Assembly: GCA_035555975.1 (NCBI GenBank)
Contig: DATMFV010000128.1
Location: 62,001-126,000, forward strand
DNA: 64,000 nucleotides
Direction: 5' to 3'
Source of the DNA: DATMFV01 sp035555975
Lineage (GTDB): Bacteria > Verrucomicrobiota > Verrucomicrobiia > Chthoniobacterales > Chthoniobacteraceae
Each line of letters opens with the position of its first letter. Position 1 is the first letter of the stretch. This document shows positions 1 to 8,543 of the stretch, one piece after another. The position numbers and the translations under genes were made by a program. Below the pieces are notes generated by a model that was not told the origin of the DNA, did not search any database, and saw only the letters and a list, made by a program, of their open reading frames with translations.

Positions 1-31
1 GGGGGCGGCGCGCTGCCGCGCTTACCCCCGT

Positions 32-55
32 AAGGAACCCTCCGGGTTTCCTTTT
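32..55 (+). terminator. Possible rho-independent terminator
   Basis: A near-perfect stem (AAGGAACCC at 32-40, GGGTTTCCTT at 44-53) with a 3-nt loop runs into TTTT on the plus strand. It would end a plus-strand gene lying before the window, and it abuts the stop of the converging minus-strand gene. It has no T-run on the minus strand, so it is not clearly bidirectional. Confidence 0.4.
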
Positions 56-620
56 ACACCAGTTCGTAAACCGGCCACTCGGCGTGGCGGTGGAAATCGC
101 ACACCGTCAGCGGCGCGGTGTTGGTCATCACCGGTTTTTCGAGGCCCGGCTGGTAGTCGTAGCGACCGCACCCGACCTGCCAGCGGGTCGGCAGCGGCTT
201 CTGGTCGGAGAGGTTGGCCAGCGGCACTTCGTACCGGGCGATCCAGCCGCCGTCGACCTTTTCGGTCGAGCTTTTGAGGATCGGCTCCCAGACCCGCGCC
301 TTTTCCAGGTTGAACGGCCGCTTTTCACCGACTTCGAAGCGAAGCTGGAGCAGGACGTTGGAGGGGGTGACGTGGATCTCGTGGTAGTGGTTGTCGCCTT
401 CGCCCTTGATGAAAAGCTCGAAGACATCGCCGTGCTTGTACGCTTCGTCGTTGAACTTCGCTTCCGGGTCGGAGATGTTTTCGTCCCGCAGGCGGGCTTC
501 CACAAAGAGGGTGTCGCCCCGGCGTTCGAGGCGGACGGTGCCGGGGTTGCGCAGCGGCTTTTCGTCGGCTCCCAGCCAGCTCTGCCCGTACTTCAGTTCA
601 TGAACCGTGTTGGTGCTCAT
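54..620 (-). CDS. CBM9-like carbohydrate-binding protein
   Basis: 188-residue protein resembling carbohydrate-binding module family 9 (DOMON-like beta-sandwich). Visible landmarks are the D-VFELFI strand, the YHEIHVTPSN strand in the middle, and the closing DFHRHAEWP motif, which matches the DFHRPEEW-type end of CBM9 modules. No signal peptide is visible, so it is probably cytoplasmic or a free-standing module. An in-frame ATG eight codons upstream (644) would overlap the preceding gene and has no ribosome-binding site. The ATG at 620 has a purine-rich AAAGAAAG before it and clears the upstream stop at 628. It is the last gene of the trmD-SDR-FAH run, suggesting a role in carbohydrate use. 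The substrate is unknown. Confidence 0.6.
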   Translation of the reverse strand: MSTNTVHELKYGQSWLGADEKPLRNPGTVRLERRGDTLFVEARLRDENISDPEAKFNDEAYKHGDVFELFIKGEGDNHYHEIHVTPSNVLLQLRFEVGEKRPFNLEKARVWEPILKSSTEKVDGGWIARYEVPLANLSDQKPLPTRWQVGCGRYDYQPGLEKPVMTNTAPLTVCDFHRHAEWPVYELV

Positions 621-627
621 TTTTGTT

Positions 628-1437
628 TCAGGCTTTCTTTTCATTGACGACGGGGTTGGTCAGCGCGCCGATCTTTTCGATCTCGATCGTCACCGAATCG
701 CCTTCCTTGAGCCAGCGCGGCGGCTTGCGGGCCATGCCGACGCCGTGGGGCGTGCCGGTCAGGATCACCGTGCCGGGCAGGAGCGTCGTGCTTCCGCTCA
801 AAAACTCGATGAGGGTCGGCACGTCGAAGATCATGTCGTTGGTATTCCAGTCCTGCAACGTTTCACCGTTGATGACGGTCTTGATCGCCAGTTCGTTCGG
901 GTTGGGGATGTCGTCGGTCGTCACCAGGCATGGCCCGAGCGGGGCAAAGGTGTCGAAGAACTTGCCGCGGCACCACTGGCCGCCCCCTTTCCTGATCTGC
1001 CAGTCGCGGGCGCTCACGTCGTTGGCGCAGGTGTAGCCGAGAACGTAGTCGAGCGCGTTTTCCCGGCTGACGTTCTTGCACGGCTTGCCGATGACGACCG
1101 CCAGTTCGCACTCGTAGTCGACCTCGTCGCTCGCCATCTGTGTCGGGATTTCGATCGGGTCGCCCGGGTTTTGAAGCGCGTTGATCCCCTTGACGAAGAG
1201 GATTGGGATTTCGGGAACCTTGGCCCCGCTTTCGGCGGCGTGGTGCTTGTAGTTGAGGCCGATGCAGAGGATCGAGGTCGGCACCAGCGGTGCAAGCAGT
1301 TTGGCCACTTCCCCGGTCTGGCCGGTCTTTTTCAGGCCGCCGTAGAGATCGCCCTCAAGACGCTCGACGCTTCCGTCGGGGTTGAGGCTGCCGTATTCGA
1401 TGGCGTTCTGCGCGTTTTGATAACGAACGATTTTCAC
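628..1437 (-). CDS. Fumarylacetoacetate hydrolase (FAH) family protein
   Basis: 269 residues with the whole FAH C-terminal fold: CIGLNYKHHA near residue 77, the metal-binding DYECELAV (E-x-E) near 130, the catalytic region YTCANDVSARDWQ, and TGTPHGVG near the end. Family members cleave C-C bonds of diketo acids using a divalent metal. The next gene upstream is a short-chain dehydrogenase. A hydrolase of 2,4-diketo-3-deoxy sugar acids, as in the non-phosphorylative L-fucose or L-rhamnose route, is therefore a reasonable inference, but the substrate cannot be read from the sequence. It lies 46 nt downstream of the SDR and 7 nt before the CBM9-like gene, so the three are probably co-transcribed. 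Confidence 0.88.
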   Translation of the reverse strand: MKIVRYQNAQNAIEYGSLNPDGSVERLEGDLYGGLKKTGQTGEVAKLLAPLVPTSILCIGLNYKHHAAESGAKVPEIPILFVKGINALQNPGDPIEIPTQMASDEVDYECELAVVIGKPCKNVSRENALDYVLGYTCANDVSARDWQIRKGGGQWCRGKFFDTFAPLGPCLVTTDDIPNPNELAIKTVINGETLQDWNTNDMIFDVPTLIEFLSGSTTLLPGTVILTGTPHGVGMARKPPRWLKEGDSVTIEIEKIGALTNPVVNEKKA

Positions 1438-1483
1438 GATAAAAGAGAGCTAAAAATGCGAGGTTAAAGGTTTCTTCCCCTTC

Positions 1484-2254
1484 TTATTGACCCGCCGTCC
1501 AGCCGGAGTCGATCAAAAACGCCGTTCCGGTGACCATCTCGGCCTCGTCGCTGGCGAGGTAAAGCGCGGCGGCGGCGATTTCCTCGGGGCGGATCATCCG
1601 CTCGAAAAGCTGCGTGGACGACATCTCGCGGTAGGCGGCCTCCGGGTCGGGGTATTCCTTGAGCCGCGCGGTGACAAACGGCGTCTCCACCCGGCCGGGG
1701 CAGATGCAGTTGACGCGAATCCGGTCGGCCGCATGGTCGAGCGCCATGCTTTTGGTGATCCCGACGACGGCAAACTTCGTCGCGCAATAGGCGAGCCGGT
1801 CGCGGATGCCGACGACGCCGCCGATTGAGGCGAGGTGGATCACGTTGCCCGACTTGCGCTCCACCATCCCGGGCAGAAAGGCTTTGGTGACGTTGAAGAC
1901 GCCCCGTACGTTGACGGCGTAGAGGCGGTCGAGTTCCTCGCCGGTGGTCGTCAGGAGCGTCCCGACGGCGCCGACCCCCGCGTTGTTGACCAGAAGATCG
2001 AGTGCGCCGTGCCGTTCGCGGATCAGCGCCTCGGCCCGGGCGATCGCTGCTTCGTCGGTGACATCGAGCGCGAGCGGGTGGGCGGTCGCCCCGGTTGCCT
2101 TGGCGACTTCGTCGGCCTGGCGCGCCGCACCGGCCTCGTCGCGGTCGGCAATATAGACGGTGGCTTGCGCCTTGCCGAAGGTGGTGGCGATGGCGGCGCC
2201 GATGCCCGAGGCGGCACCGGTGATCAGGGCGGTTTTGTCTTTTAAGGAAAACAT
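1484..2254 (-). CDS. Short-chain dehydrogenase/reductase (SDR)
   Basis: Classical SDR of 256 residues: cofactor motif TGAASGIG near the N-terminus, D-x-x-D followed by the NNAGVG strand, catalytic Ser in LASIGG, YCATK (Tyr-x-x-x-Lys), and CPGRVETP after the catalytic site. The reading frame extends 39 codons further upstream, but MFSLKDKTALITG at 2254 is the standard SDR start; the longer form would add a proline/arginine-rich tail unlike the family. With the FAH hydrolase next door it may oxidise a 2-keto-3-deoxy sugar acid (for example 2-keto-3-deoxy-L-fuconate) before hydrolytic cleavage. That pairing is known from fucose and rhamnose pathways, and assignment here is an inference. An acidic residue after the second strand (IADRDE) favours NAD(H). 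Confidence 0.9.
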   Translation of the reverse strand: MFSLKDKTALITGAASGIGAAIATTFGKAQATVYIADRDEAGAARQADEVAKATGATAHPLALDVTDEAAIARAEALIRERHGALDLLVNNAGVGAVGTLLTTTGEELDRLYAVNVRGVFNVTKAFLPGMVERKSGNVIHLASIGGVVGIRDRLAYCATKFAVVGITKSMALDHAADRIRVNCICPGRVETPFVTARLKEYPDPEAAYREMSSTQLFERMIRPEEIAAAALYLASDEAEMVTGTAFLIDSGWTAGQ

Positions 2255-2297
2255 CGGTTTAAGGATTGGTGGAGAAAAACGGCGGTTTTGGCAAAGA

Positions 2298-2969
2298 TTA
2301 AAGCAGGTCGGGCCGTACCCGGCGGGTTTTTTCGAGCGATTGCTCCTCCCGCCATTTGGCGATCGCGGCATGGTGCCCGCTCAGGAGGATTTCCGGGACG
2401 CGCAGGCCGCGGAACTCGACGGGCCGGGTGTATTGGGGGTATTCGAGCAGGCCGTTGCCGGAAAAGGAGTCCTGGGCGGCGGAGACATCGTCCCCCAGTA
2501 CGCCGGGGATGAGCCGGACGACGGCATCGGTGAAGACGACGGCGGCGATCGCTCCGTTGGTCAGGACGTAGTCGCCGATGGAGAGTTCCTCGTCGACGAG
2601 TTGGTCGATCACGCGCTGGTCGACCCCTTCGTAATGACCGCACAGCAGGATCAGGTGCCGGTCGCGCGCGGCGTATTCGCGGGCGATCGCCTGGTCGAGG
2701 CGGCGGCCGCCCGGCGACATCAGGACGACGCGCGCTTGCGGGGTGCGGAGCGCTTCGATGGCGGCAAAGATCGGTTCGCACTTCATCACCATCCCCTGCC
2801 CGCCGCCGTACGGCATGTCGTCGGTGACGGCGTGCTTGCCGGGGGCCCACTGGCGCAGGTTGTGGACGTGGAAGGAGGCGAGCCCCTTGGCCTGGGCGCG
2901 TTTCATCATGCTCTGGTTGAGCGGGCCTTCGCAGATTTCGGGGAAGAGGGTCAGGATGTCGATGCGCAC
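2298..2969 (-). CDS. trmD: tRNA (guanine-N1)-methyltransferase TrmD
   Basis: SPOUT methyltransferase that makes m1G37 in tRNAs reading CNN codons, preventing +1 frameshifting. The 223 residues show all TrmD signatures: MRIDILTLFPE at the N-terminus, MPYGGGQGMVMK near 65, the knot segment LCGHYEGVDQRV near 115, SIGDYVLTNGA near 132, and the C-terminal RPVEFRG and SGHHAAIAKWR. The start at 2969 has AGAAAGGG upstream. It is usually in an operon with rpsP, rimM and rplS; here it instead heads a minus-strand run followed by sugar-acid genes 43 nt downstream, and none of its usual partners is present. Confidence 0.97.
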   Translation of the reverse strand: MRIDILTLFPEICEGPLNQSMMKRAQAKGLASFHVHNLRQWAPGKHAVTDDMPYGGGQGMVMKCEPIFAAIEALRTPQARVVLMSPGGRRLDQAIAREYAARDRHLILLCGHYEGVDQRVIDQLVDEELSIGDYVLTNGAIAAVVFTDAVVRLIPGVLGDDVSAAQDSFSGNGLLEYPQYTRPVEFRGLRVPEILLSGHHAAIAKWREEQSLEKTRRVRPDLL

Positions 2970-3092
2970 CCTTTCTTCATAGGGGTTTATGAAGGAAACG
3001 ACAGCCTGTTTTTTTGTCGGAGTTGCCGGTCATTTTAAGAAGTTGTCTCTCGCGATGGGTTGCCGTAGTTTTTTCGCCTACGCCCCAAACCT

Positions 3093-5123
3093 GTGTCCAA
3101 ATCCAAACCGACTTCATCCAAGGCCGGGAACGCGAAAGGTCGTTCCGGCGGCTCCCGATCGCGACGGCGGAGCCCCGGCCTGCTGAGGCGCTTCTGGTTC
3201 TGGCGTCTGGCCGGGGTGGGGGCGGTTCTCGGGCTGGCGGTTTGCGCGGTTTATTCGATCTGGGCCGGTTTTTATGATCTGGAACAGCTCAAGGTGATGC
3301 CGCAGCGGACGCTGGTTTACGACTATCGCGGCAAGCCGTTCAGCCGTCTTTCGGGGGAGGACCGGATCATGGTTTCGGTCGATCGTGTCTCGCCTCATTT
3401 TATCAACGCGCTGCTGGTGCGCGAGGATACCCGCTTTTACCGGCACTACGGGGTCGACCCGATCGGGATCGCGCGGGCGATCGTCCGCAACCTGATCCAC
3501 TTCAGCGCGCGGGAGGGGGCCAGCACGCTCACCCAGCAGCTCGCCCGCAATTCGTTCAGCCTCGGCGGCAAGAACCTCCACCGCAAGCTGCTCGAGGCGT
3601 TTCTGGCGCTACGGATCGAGCGGCATTTGACCAAGAAGGAGATTCTGGAGAGCTACGTCAATCGGATCTTCTACGGCTCGGGCTATTGGGGGATCGAGAC
3701 CGCCAGCCGCGCCTATTTCAACAAGAGCAGCGCGGAGTTGACCCTCTCGGAAGCGGCGGTGATGGCGGGGTTGATCCGGAGTCCCAACCGGTTTTCCCCC
3801 TTCCGCAATCCCGAGGGGGCGATCGCGCAACGCGACACGGTGCTGGGCCGGATGGCCGAACTCGGCTACATCACCCCCGCGCAGGAGGCGCAGGCGCTCA
3901 AGGAGGAACTGGTGGTGGCGAAGGTACGCCCCCCTTCCGCCGAGCAGAGTTACGCGATGGATCTGGTCGAGCAGGAGCTTTCGCTCATCCTCGACGACGA
4001 CCAGTTGGCGCAGGGAGGGTTGCGCGTCCATACGAGCATCGACCCGGCATTGCAGAAGGCGGCGCAGAAGGCGGTCGATGAACATCTTACCGAAATCGAG
4101 GCCCGCCCGGGTTACGGGAAGATGAAACGGGCCGACTACACGACCAACCCCGCCGACGGGGCGACGCCGTACCTTCAGGGGTCGGTGGTGGTGCTCGACA
4201 ACGCCACGGGCGGGATTCGCGCCGTGGTCGGCGGGCGCGATTTTGTGCAGAGCCGGTTCAACCGCGCGTTTCTTTCGCCGCGCCAGGTCGGCTCGACCTT
4301 CAAGCCGTTTGTCTACGCCGCCGCGTATGCTGCGGGAAGGGTCTCGCCGGGGAGCCCGATCAGCGACGGGCGGATCGGCCGGGGCGAGATCCCCGGGGCC
4401 GGAAACTGGTCTCCCGGAAATTCCGACGGCCGGTTTCGCGGGGTGATGGCCGCTGAAGAAGGATTGGTCCTTTCGCGCAATACGATGAGCGTGCGGGTCG
4501 GGAGCCGCGCCGGGCTGGAGAATGTGCGGGCGTTGGCGGAACGGGTCGGGCTCGGGAGCGTCCCTCAGTTTCCATCGATCTACCTTGGCGCTTTTGAGGC
4601 GACGTTGAAGAACCTGACGGCGGCCTACACCATTTTTCCCAATCGCGGCATCCGGCGGCAGACGTTCCTGATCGACCAGGTGGTCAATCCGGCAGGGCGG
4701 GTGGTCTACCGGTCGGCGCGGATCGAGACCCGGGTGCTCGACGCGCGGGTGGCCGGGATGGTGACGGGCGGGTTGACCAAGGCATTTCAGCGGGGAACGG
4801 GGTCGGGTTCGAGCTTCAAGGGGGCCGCCGCCGGGAAGACGGGGACGACCAACGACTACCGCGACGCCTGGTTTGTCGGCTACAGCCGGTCGCTGACGTG
4901 CGGCGTCTGGGTCGGCTTCGACAAGCCGCAGAAGATCATGGACCGCGGCTACGGGGCGACGCTTGCCCTGCCGATCTGGAGCGAGGTCATGCAGGCGAGC
5001 CTCGGCGAGTCGTACGACGCCGGGAAGCTCCCGGAGGAGAAGCCGGTGCGCCGGGCAACTCCGGTCGACCCGCTGCCGGAACGGGTTTTCCGTTCGTTCC
5101 GCGACTTTTTCCGGCGGGATTAG
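3093..5123 (+). CDS. Bifunctional class A penicillin-binding protein
   Basis: 676-residue inner-membrane peptidoglycan synthase. A basic serine-rich cytoplasmic tail (residues 1-35) precedes a single membrane segment (about 36-56). The GT51 glycosyltransferase domain has EDTRFYRHYGVD, the catalytic-site GASTLTQQLARN and the RKLLEAFLALRIE helix. The transpeptidase domain has Ser-x-x-Lys as GSTFKPF near 410, SRNT near 465 and KTGTTND near 585. Between the two domains is a short linker without an obvious UB2H module, so it is closer to generic PBP1 enzymes than to E. coli PBP1B. The start is GTG at 3093 with no clear ribosome-binding site, chosen because it supplies the usual basic N-terminal tail. 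It is a single gene with no operon partner on the same strand. Confidence 0.94.
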   Translation: MSKSKPTSSKAGNAKGRSGGSRSRRRSPGLLRRFWFWRLAGVGAVLGLAVCAVYSIWAGFYDLEQLKVMPQRTLVYDYRGKPFSRLSGEDRIMVSVDRVSPHFINALLVREDTRFYRHYGVDPIGIARAIVRNLIHFSAREGASTLTQQLARNSFSLGGKNLHRKLLEAFLALRIERHLTKKEILESYVNRIFYGSGYWGIETASRAYFNKSSAELTLSEAAVMAGLIRSPNRFSPFRNPEGAIAQRDTVLGRMAELGYITPAQEAQALKEELVVAKVRPPSAEQSYAMDLVEQELSLILDDDQLAQGGLRVHTSIDPALQKAAQKAVDEHLTEIEARPGYGKMKRADYTTNPADGATPYLQGSVVVLDNATGGIRAVVGGRDFVQSRFNRAFLSPRQVGSTFKPFVYAAAYAAGRVSPGSPISDGRIGRGEIPGAGNWSPGNSDGRFRGVMAAEEGLVLSRNTMSVRVGSRAGLENVRALAERVGLGSVPQFPSIYLGAFEATLKNLTAAYTIFPNRGIRRQTFLIDQVVNPAGRVVYRSARIETRVLDARVAGMVTGGLTKAFQRGTGSGSSFKGAAAGKTGTTNDYRDAWFVGYSRSLTCGVWVGFDKPQKIMDRGYGATLALPIWSEVMQASLGESYDAGKLPEEKPVRRATPVDPLPERVFRSFRDFFRRD

Positions 5124-5219
5124 GGCGTGTCTGCGGCCTCCTCCGCCAACCCTCAGCGGCAGGATGCCACAGCTCGACTCCGAAACGTTCCTTTCCCGCT
5201 TTTGCGCCTTCGTACCGGC

Positions 5220-5687
5220 TCAGCGCGAGATGTCGCCCTGCGTCAGGAGCCGGAAGCCGTGGCTGCGCAGGACGGCGGCGGCGCAGTCGTTGTCCTCCAC
5301 GTGGACCGCCAGGGCGGTGTTGCCATGCGGACGGGAGAGGAGGCCGTAGATGCCGTGGATGTTGACTTCGGCCATCAGGAGCGCCGCGAGCAGCTTCGGG
5401 AGTTCGTTCGCCCCGCCGCGAAGTTCGACGACGACGATCTCCGACATCGAAAACGGGATGTCGCGCAGGATGAAGACTTCCTGGACCTGTTCGGGATCGC
5501 TGACAACGATCCGGACAATGGCGGAGTCCGCCGAATCCTGCACATTGACGGCGAGGACGTGAACCGAGTTTTCGTAGAGGCTTTTGACGATCTCCGAGAG
5601 CGCCCCGACCTTGTTCGGCAGAAAGACCGAGAACTGTTTGACGTTGAGGCTGTCGTTTTTCTCAGTGGTTCGAAGGAAAGGGTCCAT
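5220..5687 (-). CDS. Tandem ACT-domain protein
   Basis: 155 residues composed of two ACT-like repeats. The first begins at VKQFSVFLPNKVGALSEIV (about residue 16), the classic strand-loop-helix with NKxGxL, and the second spans about 88-150. No catalytic domain is attached, so it is a stand-alone amino-acid-binding or regulatory protein, similar to orphan ACT proteins beside acetolactate synthase or phenylacetate-CoA ligase genes in other bacteria. Here it follows the exported 156-residue gene by 3 nt, so it is probably co-transcribed with the exported two-gene unit upstream, although it has no counterpart in the second copy at 10.6-11.9 kb. Its ligand is unknown. Confidence 0.8.
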   Translation of the reverse strand: MDPFLRTTEKNDSLNVKQFSVFLPNKVGALSEIVKSLYENSVHVLAVNVQDSADSAIVRIVVSDPEQVQEVFILRDIPFSMSEIVVVELRGGANELPKLLAALLMAEVNIHGIYGLLSRPHGNTALAVHVEDNDCAAAVLRSHGFRLLTQGDISR

Positions 5688-5690
5688 AAC

Positions 5691-6161
5691 TTATTTGTAG
5701 CTGTAGAGAAAACAGAAGGTCGCCGGTTCTCCCTCGGTTTCCTCGACCTGGACATAGTAGGGGCCGCTGGTTTCCGGTGCGAAACCGGCCGCCGACTGCC
5801 GCGCGTTGGAATACGGCTCGGAGAGGAGCGGCTCCCCTTTTTCGTTAAAGATGGAAACAGCGATTTTTTTGGCTTTTTCCGATGCGGCGGCGATGAACCA
5901 GTACTGGTTGCCGGCGAAAAGATTGACCTGGATGATTTTCGGCTTGTTGACGGCGATTCCGTCCACCCAGTGGCCGTCGCGGATCTTGAAGCCGTCGTTG
6001 GAGAAGGCTCCCGCGACTTCGAGGGCTTCGGAACGGGCGGCGACTTCGGCGTCACCCGGCTCGGCGGCGCTTCCCGTGGGAGCCGGTTCCTTGGCGACGC
6101 CCGGCGGGAGCGGGGCGGTGAGGAGGAAGGCGGCGGCGGTGAAGAGGGCGGCGTTTCTCAT
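5691..6161 (-). CDS. Exported protein of unknown function, copy A (small partner)
   Basis: 156-residue exported protein with a signal peptide (MRNAALFTAAAFLLTAPLPP) and a variable linker, then a conserved compact beta-rich domain from about residue 50. I do not recognise the family. It is clearly paralogous to the plus-strand protein at 11452-11901: both carry GF-[KT]-[IV]-R-x-x-x-W near the domain start, then LF-x-GN-x-YWF, and end with a (S/T)G-x-YY-x-VE strand. The start codon overlaps the stop of the 6158-7069 gene by four bases (ATGA), so the two are translationally coupled. The domain resembles secreted ligand-binding sandwiches, but no function can be assigned. Confidence 0.75.
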   Translation of the reverse strand: MRNAALFTAAAFLLTAPLPPGVAKEPAPTGSAAEPGDAEVAARSEALEVAGAFSNDGFKIRDGHWVDGIAVNKPKIIQVNLFAGNQYWFIAAASEKAKKIAVSIFNEKGEPLLSEPYSNARQSAAGFAPETSGPYYVQVEETEGEPATFCFLYSYK

Positions 6162-7069
6162 TTCGCCTCCTTCTTTGAAATTTCTTCGACCAGGTCGCTC
6201 GTCGCTTCCTTGAGTTTTTTCACGTCGTCGAGCGTCGGCGCGGCATCGGGCGGAAAGGAGACGAGCGTCTCGAGGTTGTCGAGCTTGCGGGTGACGTTTT
6301 CGACCAGTGGGTCGGCCTGCACCTTGTCGGGAAGGGTCTTCATCCGCTCACGCATCAGGCTGATGATGGCGGGCTGGCGCAGGAGGCGGGCGGCGTCCGG
6401 GGTGTAGTTGTTGGCAATCCAGCCGCTCACGGCGTCGGTGCCGCGAATCCAGCCGCCGAGCGAGACGAGCCAGACGAGATCGCCGTCGTGCTGCTGCTCA
6501 AGGGCGAGCTTGACCTCGTTCTGCGTTGCCTCCAGTTCCTCCTTCAGCGCCGACCATTCGTTGTTTTCGGCAAAGTCGATGATGCTGTTGCCCCGGGCGA
6601 TGACGCTGTCGCTGACGGCGAGGCTTTTGGCGAGCGTGATGATATCCTTGCCGATGTTCTTGACCTGCTGGCTGTCTTCCGCCTCCAGCGCGATGTAGCC
6701 GTCGGCGATCAGGCCCCCGACGTTGAGGGCGATCTGCGCCCGGCTCGAAAAGGTGGTCGGGATCGGCTCGCGGTATTCGTTCTGCCAGTTCGGGCGGCTT
6801 CCCTTGTTGAGCGCGGCCATCAGTTCCCCGGGGCCGGGGATGGTGAGCGTGTCGATCCGGAAAGCGTTGCCGAGTTCGGCGGAAGTCAGGGGAGCGGCAG
6901 GGGCGGTCGGTTCGGTATCGGGCGTTTCGGCGGAAGGTTCCGGCTCCGGCGGCTGGGCGGAGGCCGGCGTCGCGGACGACGGAGCCGAAGAAGACGATTC
7001 CTGAGCCGCCAACGGAGCCCCGAGCGCTGCGAGAAGCAACAGGGTGGCGACGGAAAGGCGTGGTGACAT
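6158..7069 (-). CDS. Exported protein of unknown function, copy A (large partner)
   Basis: 303 residues with a signal peptide (MSPRLSVATLLLLAALGAPL, cleavage near AAQ-ES) followed by an Ala/Pro/Ser-rich linker to about residue 60 and a mostly helical domain to the end. The frame is open 51 codons further upstream, but the signal peptide fixes the start at 7069. It is paralogous to the product of 10577-11452, sharing GLIADGYIALEA / GSVIAEGFIAVEA, the central VSLGGW-RGT-AV and the following NYT-D-A-LL-QP segment. I do not recognise the family. It is paired with the 156-residue gene downstream, as its paralog is with its own small partner. The location is presumably the periplasm. Confidence 0.78.
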   Translation of the reverse strand: MSPRLSVATLLLLAALGAPLAAQESSSSAPSSATPASAQPPEPEPSAETPDTEPTAPAAPLTSAELGNAFRIDTLTIPGPGELMAALNKGSRPNWQNEYREPIPTTFSSRAQIALNVGGLIADGYIALEAEDSQQVKNIGKDIITLAKSLAVSDSVIARGNSIIDFAENNEWSALKEELEATQNEVKLALEQQHDGDLVWLVSLGGWIRGTDAVSGWIANNYTPDAARLLRQPAIISLMRERMKTLPDKVQADPLVENVTRKLDNLETLVSFPPDAAPTLDDVKKLKEATSDLVEEISKKEAK

Positions 7070-7155
7070 AGGTAGAGGGCGCAATGCTATTCCAAAGGAC
7101 GGGCGGTTGTCAGCAGCGATTTTTTCTCTCCCCGGCCCGGTCCCGGGCCTCGTCT

Positions 7156-7668
7156 TTATGGGAGCAACGCTTTGAGTTCGGCGAAGCGGGCTTCGGCCTT
7201 GGCGTGCTTTTCCTCGGCACACTGGCGCAACCGCCGCTCTTCAAGGAGCGCTTCCTCCAGTTTGCGAATCCGTTCCTGGAGGTATTCCCGGATCGGCGTT
7301 TTGCCGATCGCTCCGTCGCCGTCTCCCGGCGGCTGGAAGACGCCAAACTCGCCCAGCGGCTTGGTTTCCGCCGTGCGGCAGTTGGTGACGAGCGTCTCGA
7401 CGGTGATCTCCTCCTTCGCCAGGAACTCGCGGACGGCGCCGACGGTGGTCGGCCCGTAGTAGTAGCCGTTGTCGAGTTCGAGGAGGTAATCCATCTGGAG
7501 TTCAGGCACCATCGGCGCCTTGACCCACGTCTGCCGGTCGTCGCACGAGACCTTGTCGTGCGGGGCGATGTAGGCGTCGACCGCCCATTGGCGGAGTTGG
7601 TCGAAACCGACCGGGCCGAAGAGGGTGCCGTCGTCGTGTTTCATCAGAAACCATTGTCTTGTTTCCAT
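7156..7668 (-). CDS. Double GYF_2-like domain protein with coiled-coil tail
   Basis: 170 residues. Residues 5-50 (QWFLMKHDDGTLFGPVGFDQ onward) and about 60-105 (LELDNGYYYGPTTVGAVREF) are two copies of a W/Y-x-x-GP-x-x-x-x-x-L module of the GYF_2 type, a small peptide-binding or membrane-adaptor fold common in planctomycete and verrucomicrobial proteins. Residues about 130-168 are a charged heptad-like helix (ERIRKLEEALLEERRLRQ) predicted to be coiled coil. No signal peptide or membrane segment is seen. It lies between the exported two-gene unit and the LysM gene, on the same strand as both. A scaffolding role is plausible but not shown. Confidence 0.7.
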   Translation of the reverse strand: METRQWFLMKHDDGTLFGPVGFDQLRQWAVDAYIAPHDKVSCDDRQTWVKAPMVPELQMDYLLELDNGYYYGPTTVGAVREFLAKEEITVETLVTNCRTAETKPLGEFGVFQPPGDGDGAIGKTPIREYLQERIRKLEEALLEERRLRQCAEEKHAKAEARFAELKALLP

Positions 7669-7742
7669 GTTCAGGCGGGTTTTTTTAAGGGTTGGGGTGG
7701 GGGGAGGGAGAAACCTGGAACCGGCGGCAGCGTGCTCCCTGT

Positions 7743-8450
7743 TCAGGGGATGAAAAGGGTCTGGCCGATCTGAAGTTTCCTCGCGTCCTTAATCTGGTTT
7801 AGTTTTGTCAATTCTGCAACGGAAGTGTTGTAACGGCGTGCGATGTCGGTCAAGGTTTCGCCCTGCGCGACGGTATGGATGCGCCCGCCGGGAACGGTGT
7901 CGGCATCTTCGGCGGGAGTGCTTCCTCCCGTAAGTTCGCCGGAAGAAGAGGGGGCGGTTGTCTGTGCCCCGCCCCGGCCTTCGAGCGCCTGGCGCTCCAG
8001 GAACGGGTTGCTGGTGTTATCGGCCGTCGGCGGCGTGGTGGAAACCGAAGGGGCTCCTTCCGCTCCGCTGGTCGCATCCGGGCGCTGGGCGGCCGCGGCG
8101 ACTTCCACCTGTTCGCTCAGGGCGATGATGTGGCCGTGGAGGGTCGCCAGCTCGGTGGCGTTGGTCTCGCTGCGGGTGATGAGTTTTTCAATCTGCTGGT
8201 TCTGGGCGTCGATTTTTTCGGTCAACGCCTCAATAAGACGACCTTGAGCGACCATTCGTTCGTTTTGTTGGTGGAGGTGGTGCTGGACAACTTCCAGAGG
8301 GGAGGCGCGGAGCTGGTGCTTGCCCGGCGTCGGCGTGGTCAGCGGTGGCGGAGCCTGCGGGGCCGCTTCCTGCTGTGCCGCGAGGTGGCTTTCCCACCCT
8401 CCAAAACCGATAAGCGCGATGGTGGCGCAAATACGAAACCTACGATGCAT
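7743..8450 (-). CDS. Exported LysM-domain protein
   Basis: 235 residues: signal peptide (about 1-25, ending HLAAQ), a Pro-rich segment, a helical coiled-coil stretch (about 55-115, rich in Gln/Glu/Leu heptads), a low-complexity Thr/Ser/Pro linker, and a C-terminal LysM domain (about 190-235: HTVAQGETLTDIARRYNTSV then LNQIKDARKLQIGQTLFIP). LysM binds peptidoglycan N-acetylglucosamine, so the protein probably sits on the cell wall with the coiled coil reaching into the periplasm. It is transcribed divergently from the UBact gene with 93 nt between the two starts, so both promoters must lie in that gap. Confidence 0.85.
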   Translation of the reverse strand: MHRRFRICATIALIGFGGWESHLAAQQEAAPQAPPPLTTPTPGKHQLRASPLEVVQHHLHQQNERMVAQGRLIEALTEKIDAQNQQIEKLITRSETNATELATLHGHIIALSEQVEVAAAAQRPDATSGAEGAPSVSTTPPTADNTSNPFLERQALEGRGGAQTTAPSSSGELTGGSTPAEDADTVPGGRIHTVAQGETLTDIARRYNTSVAELTKLNQIKDARKLQIGQTLFIP

Positions 8451-8543
8451 GCTTCACGTTTCTCACGCCTGAAGGCCGGAAGCAAGCTCGTCCGGAAGGA
8501 AACACTCACCTTTTACTTCAAGCCTGACCGATTATTTTGACTT

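Noticed and set aside
5127..6407. 426-codon plus-strand frame
   Set aside because: Antisense to the ACT-domain gene and the two exported-protein genes, which have signal peptides, coupling and a paralogous copy.
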